Made by a program: the position numbers and the translations under genes. Shown in pieces: positions 41,596 through 50,480 of a DNA stretch of 64,000 nucleotides (position 1 is the first letter of the stretch; each line of letters starts with the position of its first letter). The DNA is from a virus: positions 1 through 64,000 of IMG/VR virus record IMGVR_UViG_3300038299_000386, one strand, 5' to 3'. The notes under the pieces are model-generated. The model was not told the origin of the DNA, did no database searches, and saw nothing but the letters and a program-made list of their open reading frames with translations.

Positions 41596-43583
41596 TTATT
41601 TTTGTATTCTGGCGCATCAAACGCAAGCGCCCTTGTGCCCGGTCGCGCTCGATAGAATACATGCCAGCCATTCTTAACCGGCACAACTCGGGCCTTGTAG
41701 CCGCGTTCTCTAAGTTTGCCAGCAATTATTTGTTGGCTAATCTTTGATTTAGGCGTTATTTCTAATTTCCTAAAATCTTGGCCATCAATTCTGCGATTGT
41801 AATTCCTGTTTGCAATTTTTCTGTGGAAAATGCGCTGCTGTATTGTCCCATCAGCCAGTTCATTTGGTTGCGTCGTATCGAGGCCAGGGAAGGCAAAATA
41901 CGGGACTTCAGTACCGTCTCTCGCCTTGTATACCACACTCCGCATCCTTGAATCGTAATGATCCTTGATATATTGCTCGCCATCCTTTTCAAAGTACAGG
42001 GGATGAGACCTCCATATCATACTCATGTTGTCGCCGCTTACTGGTATGACTTCATCTTCAAGTAGCGCTCCGGCAGGCAAATTTCGCTCGAATTCTTCGA
42101 CATTAGCCGCAAGCCAAGCGCCCCAGTTTGGGTCCGAACCATCATCTTCAATATGGGCTAATATCCGAGACTCTATTGGTGCATTTTCGGCGTTTTGATG
42201 AGTCAAAACGTGCAAATAGGTTTCCGGCAGGTCAAACAATTGTTGCCCCCTATCGGTCGCAGTAACAGGACGGGGGCGGATTTCATCGCCCCTGAAATAG
42301 CCACCGGACTCAAAAACACCCGGCTCGCCTAAGGTCAAGTCCAGTTCAGAACCAATATTTACGCCTCTTAGCGGAAAATTTCTGAGGAATTCTTCGTAGT
42401 TGGCTCCGTATTCATCATAAGGATTTACAGAGAATCTTCCCGTTGAGTCATACATTGGATCAGTGATGAAAGTACCATCTTGATCGTAAAAGCCAATTTG
42501 CTCTCCCGATGGATTTAGCAATTGCATAAATTCATCATCCATAATTCCTCTTTCCCTCCCCATTGTTCGCCTTAGGATTCGGAAGTCATAGGGTCGTGGC
42601 TGTCGATTGTAAATTCTCACACGATTGTTCAAGCTCCCTTCTCCGAAAATGTTTGATTGTGTTGGAATGCCGTCTCTTGCTACCAAGTTTGGCTTATCTG
42701 GGGCCAAATAAGTTCCATCGTTGAGCAACCACTTTCTCATTTTGTTGCCGAATTGTGGGTTTGTAGGATCGCTTTTGTAAATCTCGCTCAACAAATATGC
42801 GGCCTTCTCTGGGTCATTGGTTTTTGGATGAACATAAAGCCCGAACCTCTTGGTGCCCCTGGCCTTGTCATCATCAACCTTGGTAATCCTCGCCAGAAAA
42901 CCAACTCTCCTTAGATTTTTGGCGTATTCCTCCAATGTTTCACGGGTGTAGCCTATTGCTGCAAGAGGAAAGAACCTGTATTCATCCCCTACTTTGTAGC
43001 GTTTCTCACTATTACGTTCTCCCCCCGCATCAATATTATAATCGGGGTCGAGTTGATCCCAGCGATAAAAAAACGATGTCCCGTTCCTGCTTGGTGCTTG
43101 AACCGAAAATCCATTTTCACCCTTTGTGCCATTCCATTGGTTAATCTCCGGCGCATCCTTGTCTAAAACTTCTTGATAAGCTGCGTTGATTATTCGGTTT
43201 TTTTGCTCCATACTCAGCCTTTTAGGGCGTTTGACTCTTTGCATTTCTAATTCATCGTAAAAATCCTTTATGTTACGGATTATCGCCTTCTCAATTCTCT
43301 GATTGTTTTGATAAGCCTCAATGATGTCATCCTTGCGCATAAAAGAAGAATCTTCGTTGCGAATCAATTTTCCATCTTCGTCCGCCGCTACGTAAACTTT
43401 ACCTTCGGCATCCCTGTTAGTCATGATTCCCAACTCCCGCCGTTTTTCAATCATGGATTTAACCTGGTCCTGATTCAATCCTTTGGCCCATTCTGGAGAA
43501 TATTCGCCACTACTTACCATTCTGTCAAGTAAACCCTGAAGTTCGGCAACTCCTAATATCGGAGTTTTTGGTAGTAGCACCAT
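41583..43583 (-). CDS. Protein with two ARV modules
   Basis: A 666-residue protein, soluble and charged, of unknown function. An internal module (about residues 196-262: LEEYAKNLRRVGFLARI, RFGLYVHPK) belongs to the GLY-x-HPK subtype, and a standard C-terminal module lies at about 606-660 (AGKLRERGYKARVV, WHVFYRA). It is the only protein here with two clear copies. Start ATG at 43583 overlaps the previous stop (TGATG). Basic N-terminal helical region, no catalytic motifs seen. Confidence 0.82.
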   Translation of the reverse strand: MVLLPKTPILGVAELQGLLDRMVSSGEYSPEWAKGLNQDQVKSMIEKRRELGIMTNRDAEGKVYVAADEDGKLIRNEDSSFMRKDDIIEAYQNNQRIEKAIIRNIKDFYDELEMQRVKRPKRLSMEQKNRIINAAYQEVLDKDAPEINQWNGTKGENGFSVQAPSRNGTSFFYRWDQLDPDYNIDAGGERNSEKRYKVGDEYRFFPLAAIGYTRETLEEYAKNLRRVGFLARITKVDDDKARGTKRFGLYVHPKTNDPEKAAYLLSEIYKSDPTNPQFGNKMRKWLLNDGTYLAPDKPNLVARDGIPTQSNIFGEGSLNNRVRIYNRQPRPYDFRILRRTMGRERGIMDDEFMQLLNPSGEQIGFYDQDGTFITDPMYDSTGRFSVNPYDEYGANYEEFLRNFPLRGVNIGSELDLTLGEPGVFESGGYFRGDEIRPRPVTATDRGQQLFDLPETYLHVLTHQNAENAPIESRILAHIEDDGSDPNWGAWLAANVEEFERNLPAGALLEDEVIPVSGDNMSMIWRSHPLYFEKDGEQYIKDHYDSRMRSVVYKARDGTEVPYFAFPGLDTTQPNELADGTIQQRIFHRKIANRNYNRRIDGQDFRKLEITPKSKISQQIIAGKLRERGYKARVVPVKNGWHVFYRARPGTRALAFDAPEYKNKWRE

Positions 43584-45232
43584 CAAAGGCGCCTCCTGAA
43601 GTAATCACGGTGTAGTGATTTTGAAGAGTTTAGCGAGCGGGGAGATTTAGTTTTTTGAAGTTCGTCTACAAAACCATCGGGGACAGTTCCAAATCGATAG
43701 CCTCCGGAACGACTCTGCGCCACACCAAACGTTTCGAGGATTTGTCTATTCTCGTCATTATATCGAGAATCAAAGGGCTGGTAATGAGTTCTTGGGGCGG
43801 CAAGGTTCACCCACCCCCCAGCAACAGGAACGGTTCGCATCAACCATCCTCTTGAACGGCCTATGTCGGCAATCTTTCTTGCAGAAGATTTGTTATTCCA
43901 TATCACCAAGCCGTCTCCGGCTATCCGTGAAGCAAAAGTGACCGACTTACCATCAGCATTTTTGTAGGTTCGCTTGAATTGGGGCATCTTCTTCGAAAAT
44001 TTCAAATCGCCACCTTTGCCTGTACCTTGAATTGGGTCGCCCAAAGAGGTGCGATCGTCTGTTAGTGGAGGGCTGTTTTTATCCCAACCAATCATATTTC
44101 CTTGCTTTCTCGTCCAAGTGTCTGAGTATGGTTCGAATAGGAAGCCTGGTATTTTGTATCCATCTGGTGTTTTGGAACGCCTTGACGTAGTTATGAATTC
44201 GGGATTTTGCCCCGTAGATGAAATTAAGTTTCTTCCTCTTGCAACGGGGAAGTTCGTATCGGGGTTTGCAATATCGACAGCTTCACCAAGTTCGACGTCG
44301 ATTTCAAATGGCACAGAGGAGGGAATACCCCGTTTTACAAAGAGGCCCGATGGAATAGCGAAATAGGAGTCATTCTTCGCCCATGCCTCAATTATGCCTT
44401 CCATTTCTTCATTAAAGCCCCACGTGAAATTTCCAAATTTCGGAGGTGAACCTTCAATGATGAAAGGGGGCTTTGTTTCTGAAAACAATGATATGTCGTT
44501 AGATTTGGCCTTAGCGCCTCCTTTTGCTTCGTACTTAAATCTGAAATCATCTTCGTCTATCTCAATTTGTGGATTAAAGTGCAGTTTGACTAGTTCGTCC
44601 TTTGCCACCTTTATGTCTTCCCAACGGAAACTATCACGTGACTCACCGAATGTTCTAAGTTTGTATGCGTTAGAAGCAGTTGGTTTTGTGACTTCAAAGG
44701 CAAGACGGTATGGTGAGCGCCCCCTTTCTATTGAATTGAATGCGCTTTGGAAGTCAATTCTGGTCCCTCCACCCGTTCTCACACCAGCAGCAGAGTTCCT
44801 GGGCCAACCGAACGCTTCGAAGGGACGATCACGACTGGTCGAATTCTTAACGAAGCCAAATACGGACTTTATGCCGAGATAATCCCGGAATGCAGTTTGA
44901 AATTGTTTCATTTCCTTTGTGGCCTCTTTGGAATCCGACCATACGATCTCGTCGTTTTGCATGCCGTCAATGGAACGGGCGGCTTTATTCATGGCCTGCT
45001 TGTTTTGGGTGGGGCGTCGGATTGACTCATATTCTTCCCAGACAGCGTCCTCCATTTCAGGAACATCATTCAACCCACTCGCATATTCTTTCATTCTTTC
45101 GCGTTTCAGATACTCTTGTGTTTCCCGATCATCTCGGATTAAACGCTCCCTTAAGGTCTCTTTTTTTCGGTTAGTTTCAATGCGGGAGCGCTTGACAGAG
45201 TCTTGAAGTTCTTTGCCTGTCATGGCTTTCAT
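43583..45232 (-). CDS. ARV-module protein
   Basis: A 549-residue soluble protein. The N-terminus (residues 1-75) is a long charged helix (LRERLIRDDRETQEYLKRER). The middle is mixed alpha/beta (PYRLAFEVTKPTASNAYKLR, PFIIEGSPPKFGNFTWGFN). A C-terminal module lies around 425-485 in a divergent form (RKIADIGRSRGWLMRTVPVAGGWV), followed by a 60-residue tail. The ATG at 45232 overlaps the ligase stop (ATGA). Function unknown. Confidence 0.8.
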   Translation of the reverse strand: MKAMTGKELQDSVKRSRIETNRKKETLRERLIRDDRETQEYLKRERMKEYASGLNDVPEMEDAVWEEYESIRRPTQNKQAMNKAARSIDGMQNDEIVWSDSKEATKEMKQFQTAFRDYLGIKSVFGFVKNSTSRDRPFEAFGWPRNSAAGVRTGGGTRIDFQSAFNSIERGRSPYRLAFEVTKPTASNAYKLRTFGESRDSFRWEDIKVAKDELVKLHFNPQIEIDEDDFRFKYEAKGGAKAKSNDISLFSETKPPFIIEGSPPKFGNFTWGFNEEMEGIIEAWAKNDSYFAIPSGLFVKRGIPSSVPFEIDVELGEAVDIANPDTNFPVARGRNLISSTGQNPEFITTSRRSKTPDGYKIPGFLFEPYSDTWTRKQGNMIGWDKNSPPLTDDRTSLGDPIQGTGKGGDLKFSKKMPQFKRTYKNADGKSVTFASRIAGDGLVIWNNKSSARKIADIGRSRGWLMRTVPVAGGWVNLAAPRTHYQPFDSRYNDENRQILETFGVAQSRSGGYRFGTVPDGFVDELQKTKSPRSLNSSKSLHRDYFRRRL

Positions 45233-46638
45233 TTCTTTTGCCCCCCAATGTATACGGACCATGAACCGGACTTAGGAATCAATCTCGCGTTTCTGTTGAA
45301 TCGGCGTCGAATAAAATGGGCTACTTGACCCGCATAGTGCCTGTTGCCGTTTTTGTAGCCCTCGACAAAGCGCTGACCTGCAATTTTTCTGGTGCGGGCA
45401 TACGCCTTTGGATCTAATTCGGGACGTGCCCGAAGAAATGATGCCTCAATCGGAGCGCCCCTTTCAGATTTGGTTCTAAATTTGTATTCGACAACGGAAT
45501 TCAGAGGTGGAGGGTTCTCGGTGTCGTAATCACTCAAGCCTGAACCAAGTTTCCAACGCTTCTTTGTTCCGTCCTTGAGTTTAGTTTGCATAAGCAGCGA
45601 ACCAACCTTGCCTTCTCTTTTGCCCAGGCCTTCTTCGTATCCTACCACAAGCCCCTCTTCGGTGAAAGCAGGTTTGACTTTGAGGATTGTTTGCACTCGG
45701 CCAGTCTCAAAAATAGAGTCGTCCTGTCGCATCATGAAGCCTTCAGCGTTTCTCGAAACAACTTGGTATAGGGCATCATCAAGTTGATCCAAGTCTTTGA
45801 CCTTGAATTGGGGTGCGAAAAAAACAGGTTCTGAAGTTGTCATATCCACGACAGAACCGTCTTCTTTGATTTCAAAAACGACCTTTTTCGGGACAGAAGA
45901 TTTCACGCCATCGTGGGAAAAGTTCAGATCGTAAAGGTTGTCATTGAAGTGGCGATAAAGCGATTCAAAACCGGATTCTTTGGTATTGAGGTTGGGGGAG
46001 TCAAAAATGATGAATGACAATTGATTCCAAGCCTCTTCTTTGGCTTCTTCAGAAGCCCAATTTTTCCTTGCGAGAACCCTGCTGGCATCACTCAAGCGAC
46101 CTCTTCCTACGTATAATTCGCCATCAAATGAAACCTTTTGATTGGGTGCTTTAGCCATCTTTTTCTCAAACCACTCCATCCGCTTGACCCAGGATTTAGG
46201 TGCATTCAGCGGATCGCCGTTTTTTTTCCGGAAATCTTTGATTTTGGGGTCCCAAAGCGCCCTCCAACCATCGAACTTCTCCGAAACCAAGAAATCATCA
46301 GCCTTGAGCTTACCCTTTTCAAAACGTCTTTTTTTGGCTGCATTCAAACGCCCCGCCTTCATAATTGGGAAGTCGGATTTGTCTTTGTATCGATCACCCT
46401 TAGATGCGGAGCGCTTCGAATCAAACTTTGAACCCTCGTCAACGTAGCCCTTGCCCCGCTTCTCTTTCTCTTTCTTTTGGAAAAAATTCTTTGCAGCTTC
46501 CGCAGTATCAAAGGTACGTGTTTGATACTGAAGCGTTTTACCTCGTCGGCCATAGGAGATTTGAACTTCCTTGCCTTTTTGGTTTATGATGTAGACCTTA
46601 TCGGACTTAGCATCCTTGTAAGCGAGTTCAGCATCCAT
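45229..46638 (-). CDS. ATP-dependent DNA ligase with WGR domain and C-terminal ARV module
   Basis: A 469-residue enzyme. Residues 14-65 are a WGR domain (VQISYGRRGKTLQYQTR, FDTAEAAKNFFQKK). The nucleotidyltransferase core has all main motifs: I EKFDG with K121 as the adenylated lysine, III FDGELYVG (171-178), IIIa LSFIIFD, IV EGFMMR (299-304) and V ILKVKP (318-323). A small OB-type domain follows (EGKVGSLLM to VEYKFR). Residues 419-466 are an ARV module. The ATG at 46638 is chosen for its GGAG Shine-Dalgarno site. It seals DNA nicks; the tag suggests it may be packed or localised with other tagged proteins. WGR plus viral ligase is unusual. Confidence 0.92.
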   Translation of the reverse strand: MDAELAYKDAKSDKVYIINQKGKEVQISYGRRGKTLQYQTRTFDTAEAAKNFFQKKEKEKRGKGYVDEGSKFDSKRSASKGDRYKDKSDFPIMKAGRLNAAKKRRFEKGKLKADDFLVSEKFDGWRALWDPKIKDFRKKNGDPLNAPKSWVKRMEWFEKKMAKAPNQKVSFDGELYVGRGRLSDASRVLARKNWASEEAKEEAWNQLSFIIFDSPNLNTKESGFESLYRHFNDNLYDLNFSHDGVKSSVPKKVVFEIKEDGSVVDMTTSEPVFFAPQFKVKDLDQLDDALYQVVSRNAEGFMMRQDDSIFETGRVQTILKVKPAFTEEGLVVGYEEGLGKREGKVGSLLMQTKLKDGTKKRWKLGSGLSDYDTENPPPLNSVVEYKFRTKSERGAPIEASFLRARPELDPKAYARTRKIAGQRFVEGYKNGNRHYAGQVAHFIRRRFNRNARLIPKSGSWSVYIGGQKK

Positions 46639-46642
46639 ATTT

Positions 46643-47278
46643 TCATCTCCTTTTTTTGATTCCACGCTTGAAAAGATTCTTTTTTACGACGTAGGGGTTC
46701 ATCCGCTTGAAAGCGGTTTTGTCAGCATCGCTACCATGGCGTTTGATCGATTTGACGTGCTTCTTGTTAATTATTGGCGCAGGCTTCTCGACATAAACAG
46801 AATAGTGTGTCTTCTTTAGATCTTGATAAGGGACAACTCGAACCTTACCTCGATTATATCTTCTCAACTCAGCCGCTAATCCCTCTGCGTTGCGCTTGTT
46901 TTTCACGTCGGCCATCAAATAGCCCCGCCATCTTTTGTCAAAGGTGCGCACACCTTTGCCTTTTGATGCATTGAAATTCCATCGGTTTCTGCTCATCGCA
47001 TCCCTTGAGGCCGTTATGCCCCTCGCCATAGGCCTGGATGCTTTGTTACGATTAGCTTCCCTTGTGATTAAAGTAGCCAAAGTTTTGCGATCTCTATCGG
47101 TATTTACCACGCCGTCTCGTGAGGTTTTGGCCCAACTATCCAGCGCCCCGGCAACAACCCGACGATCCTTACCGCCCCTGGATAATTCGGCAATTAGAGA
47201 AACTCTTGAAACGCCATCAGTGACGTCGATTGGACCCATTTTTCGTAACTGAGAGACAATCTTCTCGTTCTTAGACAT
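46643..47278 (-). CDS. Basic ARV-module protein with winged-helix-like N-terminus
   Basis: A 211-residue, strongly basic protein. The N-terminus (KIVSQLRKMGPIDVTDG to VVAGALDSWAKTS) looks like a winged helix with DNA-binding character, comparable with the start of the 707-residue protein at 55007. The module is at about residues 103-175 (NAEGLAAELRRYNRGKVRVV, YSVYVEK). A basic tail (KNLFKRGIKKRR) ends it. It lies directly before the ligase gene. Start uncertain: GTG at 47368 is also open. Confidence 0.72.
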   Translation of the reverse strand: MSKNEKIVSQLRKMGPIDVTDGVSRVSLIAELSRGGKDRRVVAGALDSWAKTSRDGVVNTDRDRKTLATLITREANRNKASRPMARGITASRDAMSRNRWNFNASKGKGVRTFDKRWRGYLMADVKNKRNAEGLAAELRRYNRGKVRVVPYQDLKKTHYSVYVEKPAPIINKKHVKSIKRHGSDADKTAFKRMNPYVVKKNLFKRGIKKRR

Positions 47279-47349
47279 ATCCAACCCAATTTTCTCAAGG
47301 CGCTCCTTCTTTTGAAACAATCCCTTTCGTAGCGCCAATGCGCACGCTT

Positions 47350-47550
47350 TCAATCCTCTTTTCTGCACATCGTATAGGTTCTGAAACGAGTCCTGAATGA
47401 GAAAGTATCGTGAATGATTTTTGTCGGCTTAGCTTGCAAGCCGCAGATTGAACACTTATCTATTCCATCCTTGCCTTTCTGCCACGATTCTCCATACTCA
47501 TCAAATGTGTGAATCAATTTGTCTCGTGCAACGACGAAAAACACTGTCAT
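47350..47550 (-). CDS. Small zinc-ribbon-type protein
   Basis: A 66-residue protein (MTVFFVVARD to TYTMCRKED) with CSICG and a distal Cys, a partial zinc ribbon. A longer frame overlaps the promoter-like region of the divergent unit, so the ATG at 47550 is preferred. Function unknown. Confidence 0.58.
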   Translation of the reverse strand: MTVFFVVARDKLIHTFDEYGESWQKGKDGIDKCSICGLQAKPTKIIHDTFSFRTRFRTYTMCRKED

Positions 47551-47575
47551 GGAATCGCTAAACACACACAGTATA

Positions 47576-47591
47576 CAAAATCTGTGCATAT
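47576..47591 (+). promoter_or_regulatory. AAAATCTGTGCATATC promoter-like motif
   Basis: Plus-strand instance of the recurrent motif, about 57 bases before the ATG of the HTH gene at 47644. It lies in the divergent gap between 47550 and 47644. Confidence 0.55.
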
Positions 47592-47643
47592 CAAGTAAAT
47601 GAAACCCGAACCTTTCAAATGAAATCAGGGAATCCGGAGAGTT

Positions 47644-48279
47644 ATGAGCGCAGACGGCAGACGCCAAAGGTCAAAATATCCAAAATCCCATGCAAAAATC
47701 ATGGATGCGATAGAATACACAACGATTCGAGACCGCAATGATCCAAATGCATTGACAATCAAAGAAAGAATTGCTGAATCCGATAGGTACGGAATGACTC
47801 GCAACGAAATTTCTAACCACCTGGGCATGCTCAAAAAAGAAGGACGAATCAAGGCCACAAAGGATAAGAGGCCCACTTACAGTATTGTCCCTGGGCGCAG
47901 ATACTCACGAACCTTCGCCCAACCAGTACCAATTTCGCCGACTCTGAATTTAGTTGGGGTCGGAATGGATCGCAACGGAAATAAGATTGCACAATTCAAA
48001 CCAACCGACTCGCGTATGGGCAGAGGCTTTTCAATCCAAACAAACGGCAACCTTCCAATGCTACACAACATACCGCAGGCTGCTCGCTCCATTGGAATGG
48101 ATTTTGAGACCGGGCGAAGAATACGCAATCAAATACGTAGGCACATTGGTATGTATGGGACAGATAGACAAAATCAATTGATTGGCCAGACAGGTGACAG
48201 GGCCATTGAACGGGGACGTCGGCGGGTTGCACGGCAGAATTTCATTCCGGGTCGAATTTTCGAGCAACGGGATGTTTGA
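47644..48279 (+). CDS. Winged-helix protein
   Basis: A 211-residue basic protein. Residues 20-85 (HAKIMDAIEYTTIRD, LTIKERIAES, MTRNEISNHLGMLKKEG, TYSIVPG) form a winged-helix domain like those of archaeal and phage regulators. The C-terminal half is basic and Gly/Arg-rich. It overlaps the following membrane gene by 8 bases and sits inside the region of tagged genes, though no ARV module is visible. Confidence 0.7.
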   Translation: MSADGRRQRSKYPKSHAKIMDAIEYTTIRDRNDPNALTIKERIAESDRYGMTRNEISNHLGMLKKEGRIKATKDKRPTYSIVPGRRYSRTFAQPVPISPTLNLVGVGMDRNGNKIAQFKPTDSRMGRGFSIQTNGNLPMLHNIPQAARSIGMDFETGRRIRNQIRRHIGMYGTDRQNQLIGQTGDRAIERGRRRVARQNFIPGRIFEQRDV

Positions 48280-48634
48280 AATGAAGTTCCCGGTTTGGGG
48301 CCGCAGAGGACCGGGTCTGACTGACCAGATGATAATTGATCCATGGTCAGTAGTTCATTTTATTTCGGGCACAGTTCTTTGGTTCATCGGCTTCGACTTT
48401 TACCAATCAATAGTCATCTTGATCATATTCGAGATTTGGGAAAACAGTAGATTCGGCATCGCCTTCTTCAACCAACTGCCCAACAGGCTGTATGCATTGG
48501 TTCCGGCGGGCAAACGAAACAAAATCGAGTTCATCGAAGCGCAGAAAGATTACGTCGGCGACTCATGGGGGAACCTAATTTTCGACATCATCTTCGGACT
48601 TAGCGGGTGGCTAATTGCCAGCACCTACTTTTGA
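48272..48634 (+). CDS. Four-helix membrane protein with H and GDS/D motifs
   Basis: A 120-residue protein. Conserved-looking polar residues lie within helices: DPWSVVHFISGTVLWFIG, IIFEIWENSRFG and DYVGDSWGNLIFDIIFGLSGW. The order His, Glu-Glu/Asn, GDS-N-D resembles DUF2238/YjdF-type membrane proteins in general, but the match is weak. ATG at 48272 overlaps the upstream stop. It converges with the next gene. Confidence 0.62.
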   Translation: MFEMKFPVWGRRGPGLTDQMIIDPWSVVHFISGTVLWFIGFDFYQSIVILIIFEIWENSRFGIAFFNQLPNRLYALVPAGKRNKIEFIEAQKDYVGDSWGNLIFDIIFGLSGWLIASTYF

Positions 48635-49005
48635 TATTCAAGGCCATTTTTTGCGATGGTCTGCATGAGATGAATGGTGTAAATCGCAGAACCGATGAAT
48701 ACGCTGATGCTGGACTCCAGACGGACTCCATTGACGTAAATCAATGCAGCACCCAGGAAAGCGAGGATGTCTGTTAATGGATTCGCGAGGTATGATCTGT
48801 TGCTGCCGATTGTATCCATTTCTGAAAGCAAGAAATACAGGAAACCAAAAATCGTACCAAAAATAGTGATGGACTGGACTGTGCCCATCGAATCAAACTC
48901 ACCGATCTCATCGGTAAGCATAGAGAATGCAAACGATATTGCAAAGACAGGCAAAAGGACTACCGCAATAAGTCCCAACGGGCTAAATTTCACTCTGTAT
49001 CCCAT
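48625..49005 (-). CDS. Four-helix membrane protein
   Basis: A 126-residue protein with helices at residues 10-30, 44-62, 74-90 and 98-118. It overlaps the end of the convergent gene by 10 bases. No family recognised; comparable in size to the 38958-39386 protein. Confidence 0.68.
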   Translation of the reverse strand: MGYRVKFSPLGLIAVVLLPVFAISFAFSMLTDEIGEFDSMGTVQSITIFGTIFGFLYFLLSEMDTIGSNRSYLANPLTDILAFLGAALIYVNGVRLESSISVFIGSAIYTIHLMQTIAKNGLEYQK

Positions 49006-49014
49006 TTTCCCACC

Positions 49015-50337
49015 TCATTCAATTGCGTCATCGAAACCATCCTCGTTCTTATCTGATGCCCATTCGGGCAGACGTTGGCCACTGAACCATGCAGGGTTGT
49101 TGTAAGTGCGGTTGTAATCTCTTTCACCTTGATCATGCAGGAACGATTCACGAATCTCATACAATCTTTTCCTTACAACCGAAAGGTCGATGGGCAAAAC
49201 GCCAAGCTTCAACTCATCATCGACTGCACTCGCACTTGCGGCGAGGTACTCATCTCCATGAGTTCTGTCATCCATTGCCTCTTCGAGCATATCAAAAATC
49301 TCTTGGCGCTTGGTTTTTTTGTTTCCAAGGCGCATTTCTTTGCGAATCTTGTTTCTATCATAAGGCTCCTTTTTTCTGTTGTAGGTGTTTATATCCCCGG
49401 TTCTGTCAATGCCTATCACATTAACAAATTCTCCAGTTTCCGAATTAACAAATCCCTTTGGCGTTGTTGCTCCGATATTACTGCCGATTAACGTGCCTAA
49501 TTCTTCATAATTCATTGGGTCATCGTCAATATAATATTGCACAAGGTCTGCGAGAGATTCCATGAATACTCTCATTTCCAATTCCCCACCTACTACCATC
49601 CTTCGGGTATTTGCATCGTCATCATCCCAAGTCCACTCAGGTAAAAATTGTCTGGCCGTTTCGAAAAATTGCCGATCGCCGTATTTTTCATTCAGTGCGT
49701 TCATAATCGCTGCAGCACGTTGTAATTTGTAGGCATGCGGAGGCATTTGCTGCAAAAGTTCGGGCAGTTGCGCCCCATCTTGCCTGTAATCGTAGTTTAG
49801 GTCTTCAGCATATACAGGGTAAACCCAACCAAGAGCGGGGTTGTCTGGGTCATCGTCGAGGACTTGCCGGAGTTGGTCGGCCGGAACACCCAAACCCCCG
49901 GTCATAACCATTGGCTTGGGCGCTCCAACATGAAATATGGTGCTGTCATACCTTAGGCCATGCCTTTGGTTGATTTGAGGTTGAACTCCAAGGCTTCTAC
50001 CCTGGCTTTCGAGTTGATTGTGTCTCTGCAGGTGGTAAATATCGCGATTAGGTGGAATCATCGTTGGATCGAATCGATTGTACCTTCTTCCGCCCCGATA
50101 ATACAGCGAATACCCATCCTTTACAGGAATGACGCGGGCTAAGTGGCCCGTCTGCCTCAGGCGTTCGGCCATGGCTCTCGCTGTGTCTTTGAGTTGAATG
50201 TTGGTCGCTACACGAGCGAAAGCCTTTCCATCAATCCTTCTTTTGGGTGTCTTGGCGAATGATTCTTTAGAATGATTGTAACGCCTTGATGATGATCGGC
50301 AACTCGCACAGCTACAATTTCTTTTTCCACATGACAT
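49015..50337 (-). CDS. ARV-module protein with N-terminal Cys cluster
   Basis: A 440-residue protein. MSCGKRNCSCASC (Cys 3, 8, 10, 13) is a metal-type cluster that resembles the start of the 135-residue protein at 39411. The ARV module follows at residues 30-85 (DTARAMAERLRQTGHLARVI, YSLYYRGG). The remainder is acidic and helical. A strong GAGGAGG Shine-Dalgarno element precedes the ATG. Function unknown. Confidence 0.82.
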   Translation of the reverse strand: MSCGKRNCSCASCRSSSRRYNHSKESFAKTPKRRIDGKAFARVATNIQLKDTARAMAERLRQTGHLARVIPVKDGYSLYYRGGRRYNRFDPTMIPPNRDIYHLQRHNQLESQGRSLGVQPQINQRHGLRYDSTIFHVGAPKPMVMTGGLGVPADQLRQVLDDDPDNPALGWVYPVYAEDLNYDYRQDGAQLPELLQQMPPHAYKLQRAAAIMNALNEKYGDRQFFETARQFLPEWTWDDDDANTRRMVVGGELEMRVFMESLADLVQYYIDDDPMNYEELGTLIGSNIGATTPKGFVNSETGEFVNVIGIDRTGDINTYNRKKEPYDRNKIRKEMRLGNKKTKRQEIFDMLEEAMDDRTHGDEYLAASASAVDDELKLGVLPIDLSVVRKRLYEIRESFLHDQGERDYNRTYNNPAWFSGQRLPEWASDKNEDGFDDAIE

Positions 50338-50350
50338 TAAAATTTCCTCC

Positions 50351-50476
50351 TCATTGTTCGATTACCCATAGTACAAAAACCGATATGAACGATAAGAATA
50401 GGATGAACGGAAAAGCGGCAAGGATTGAACCAATCGCCGAAATAACCCTATCATCCCATTCTTGTATTCCATCCAA
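50351..50476 (-). CDS. Small single-helix membrane protein
   Basis: A 41-residue protein starting at TTG (LDGIQEWDDRVIS), followed by one transmembrane helix (IGSILAAFPFILFLSFISVF) and ending VIEQ. AGGTGA stands 7 bases before the TTG, and the gene begins 4 bases after the previous stop and ends 13 bases before the next ATG. It would be missed by ATG-only searches. Confidence 0.6.
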   Translation of the reverse strand: MDGIQEWDDRVISAIGSILAAFPFILFLSFISVFVLWVIEQ

Positions 50477-50480
50477 AGAA

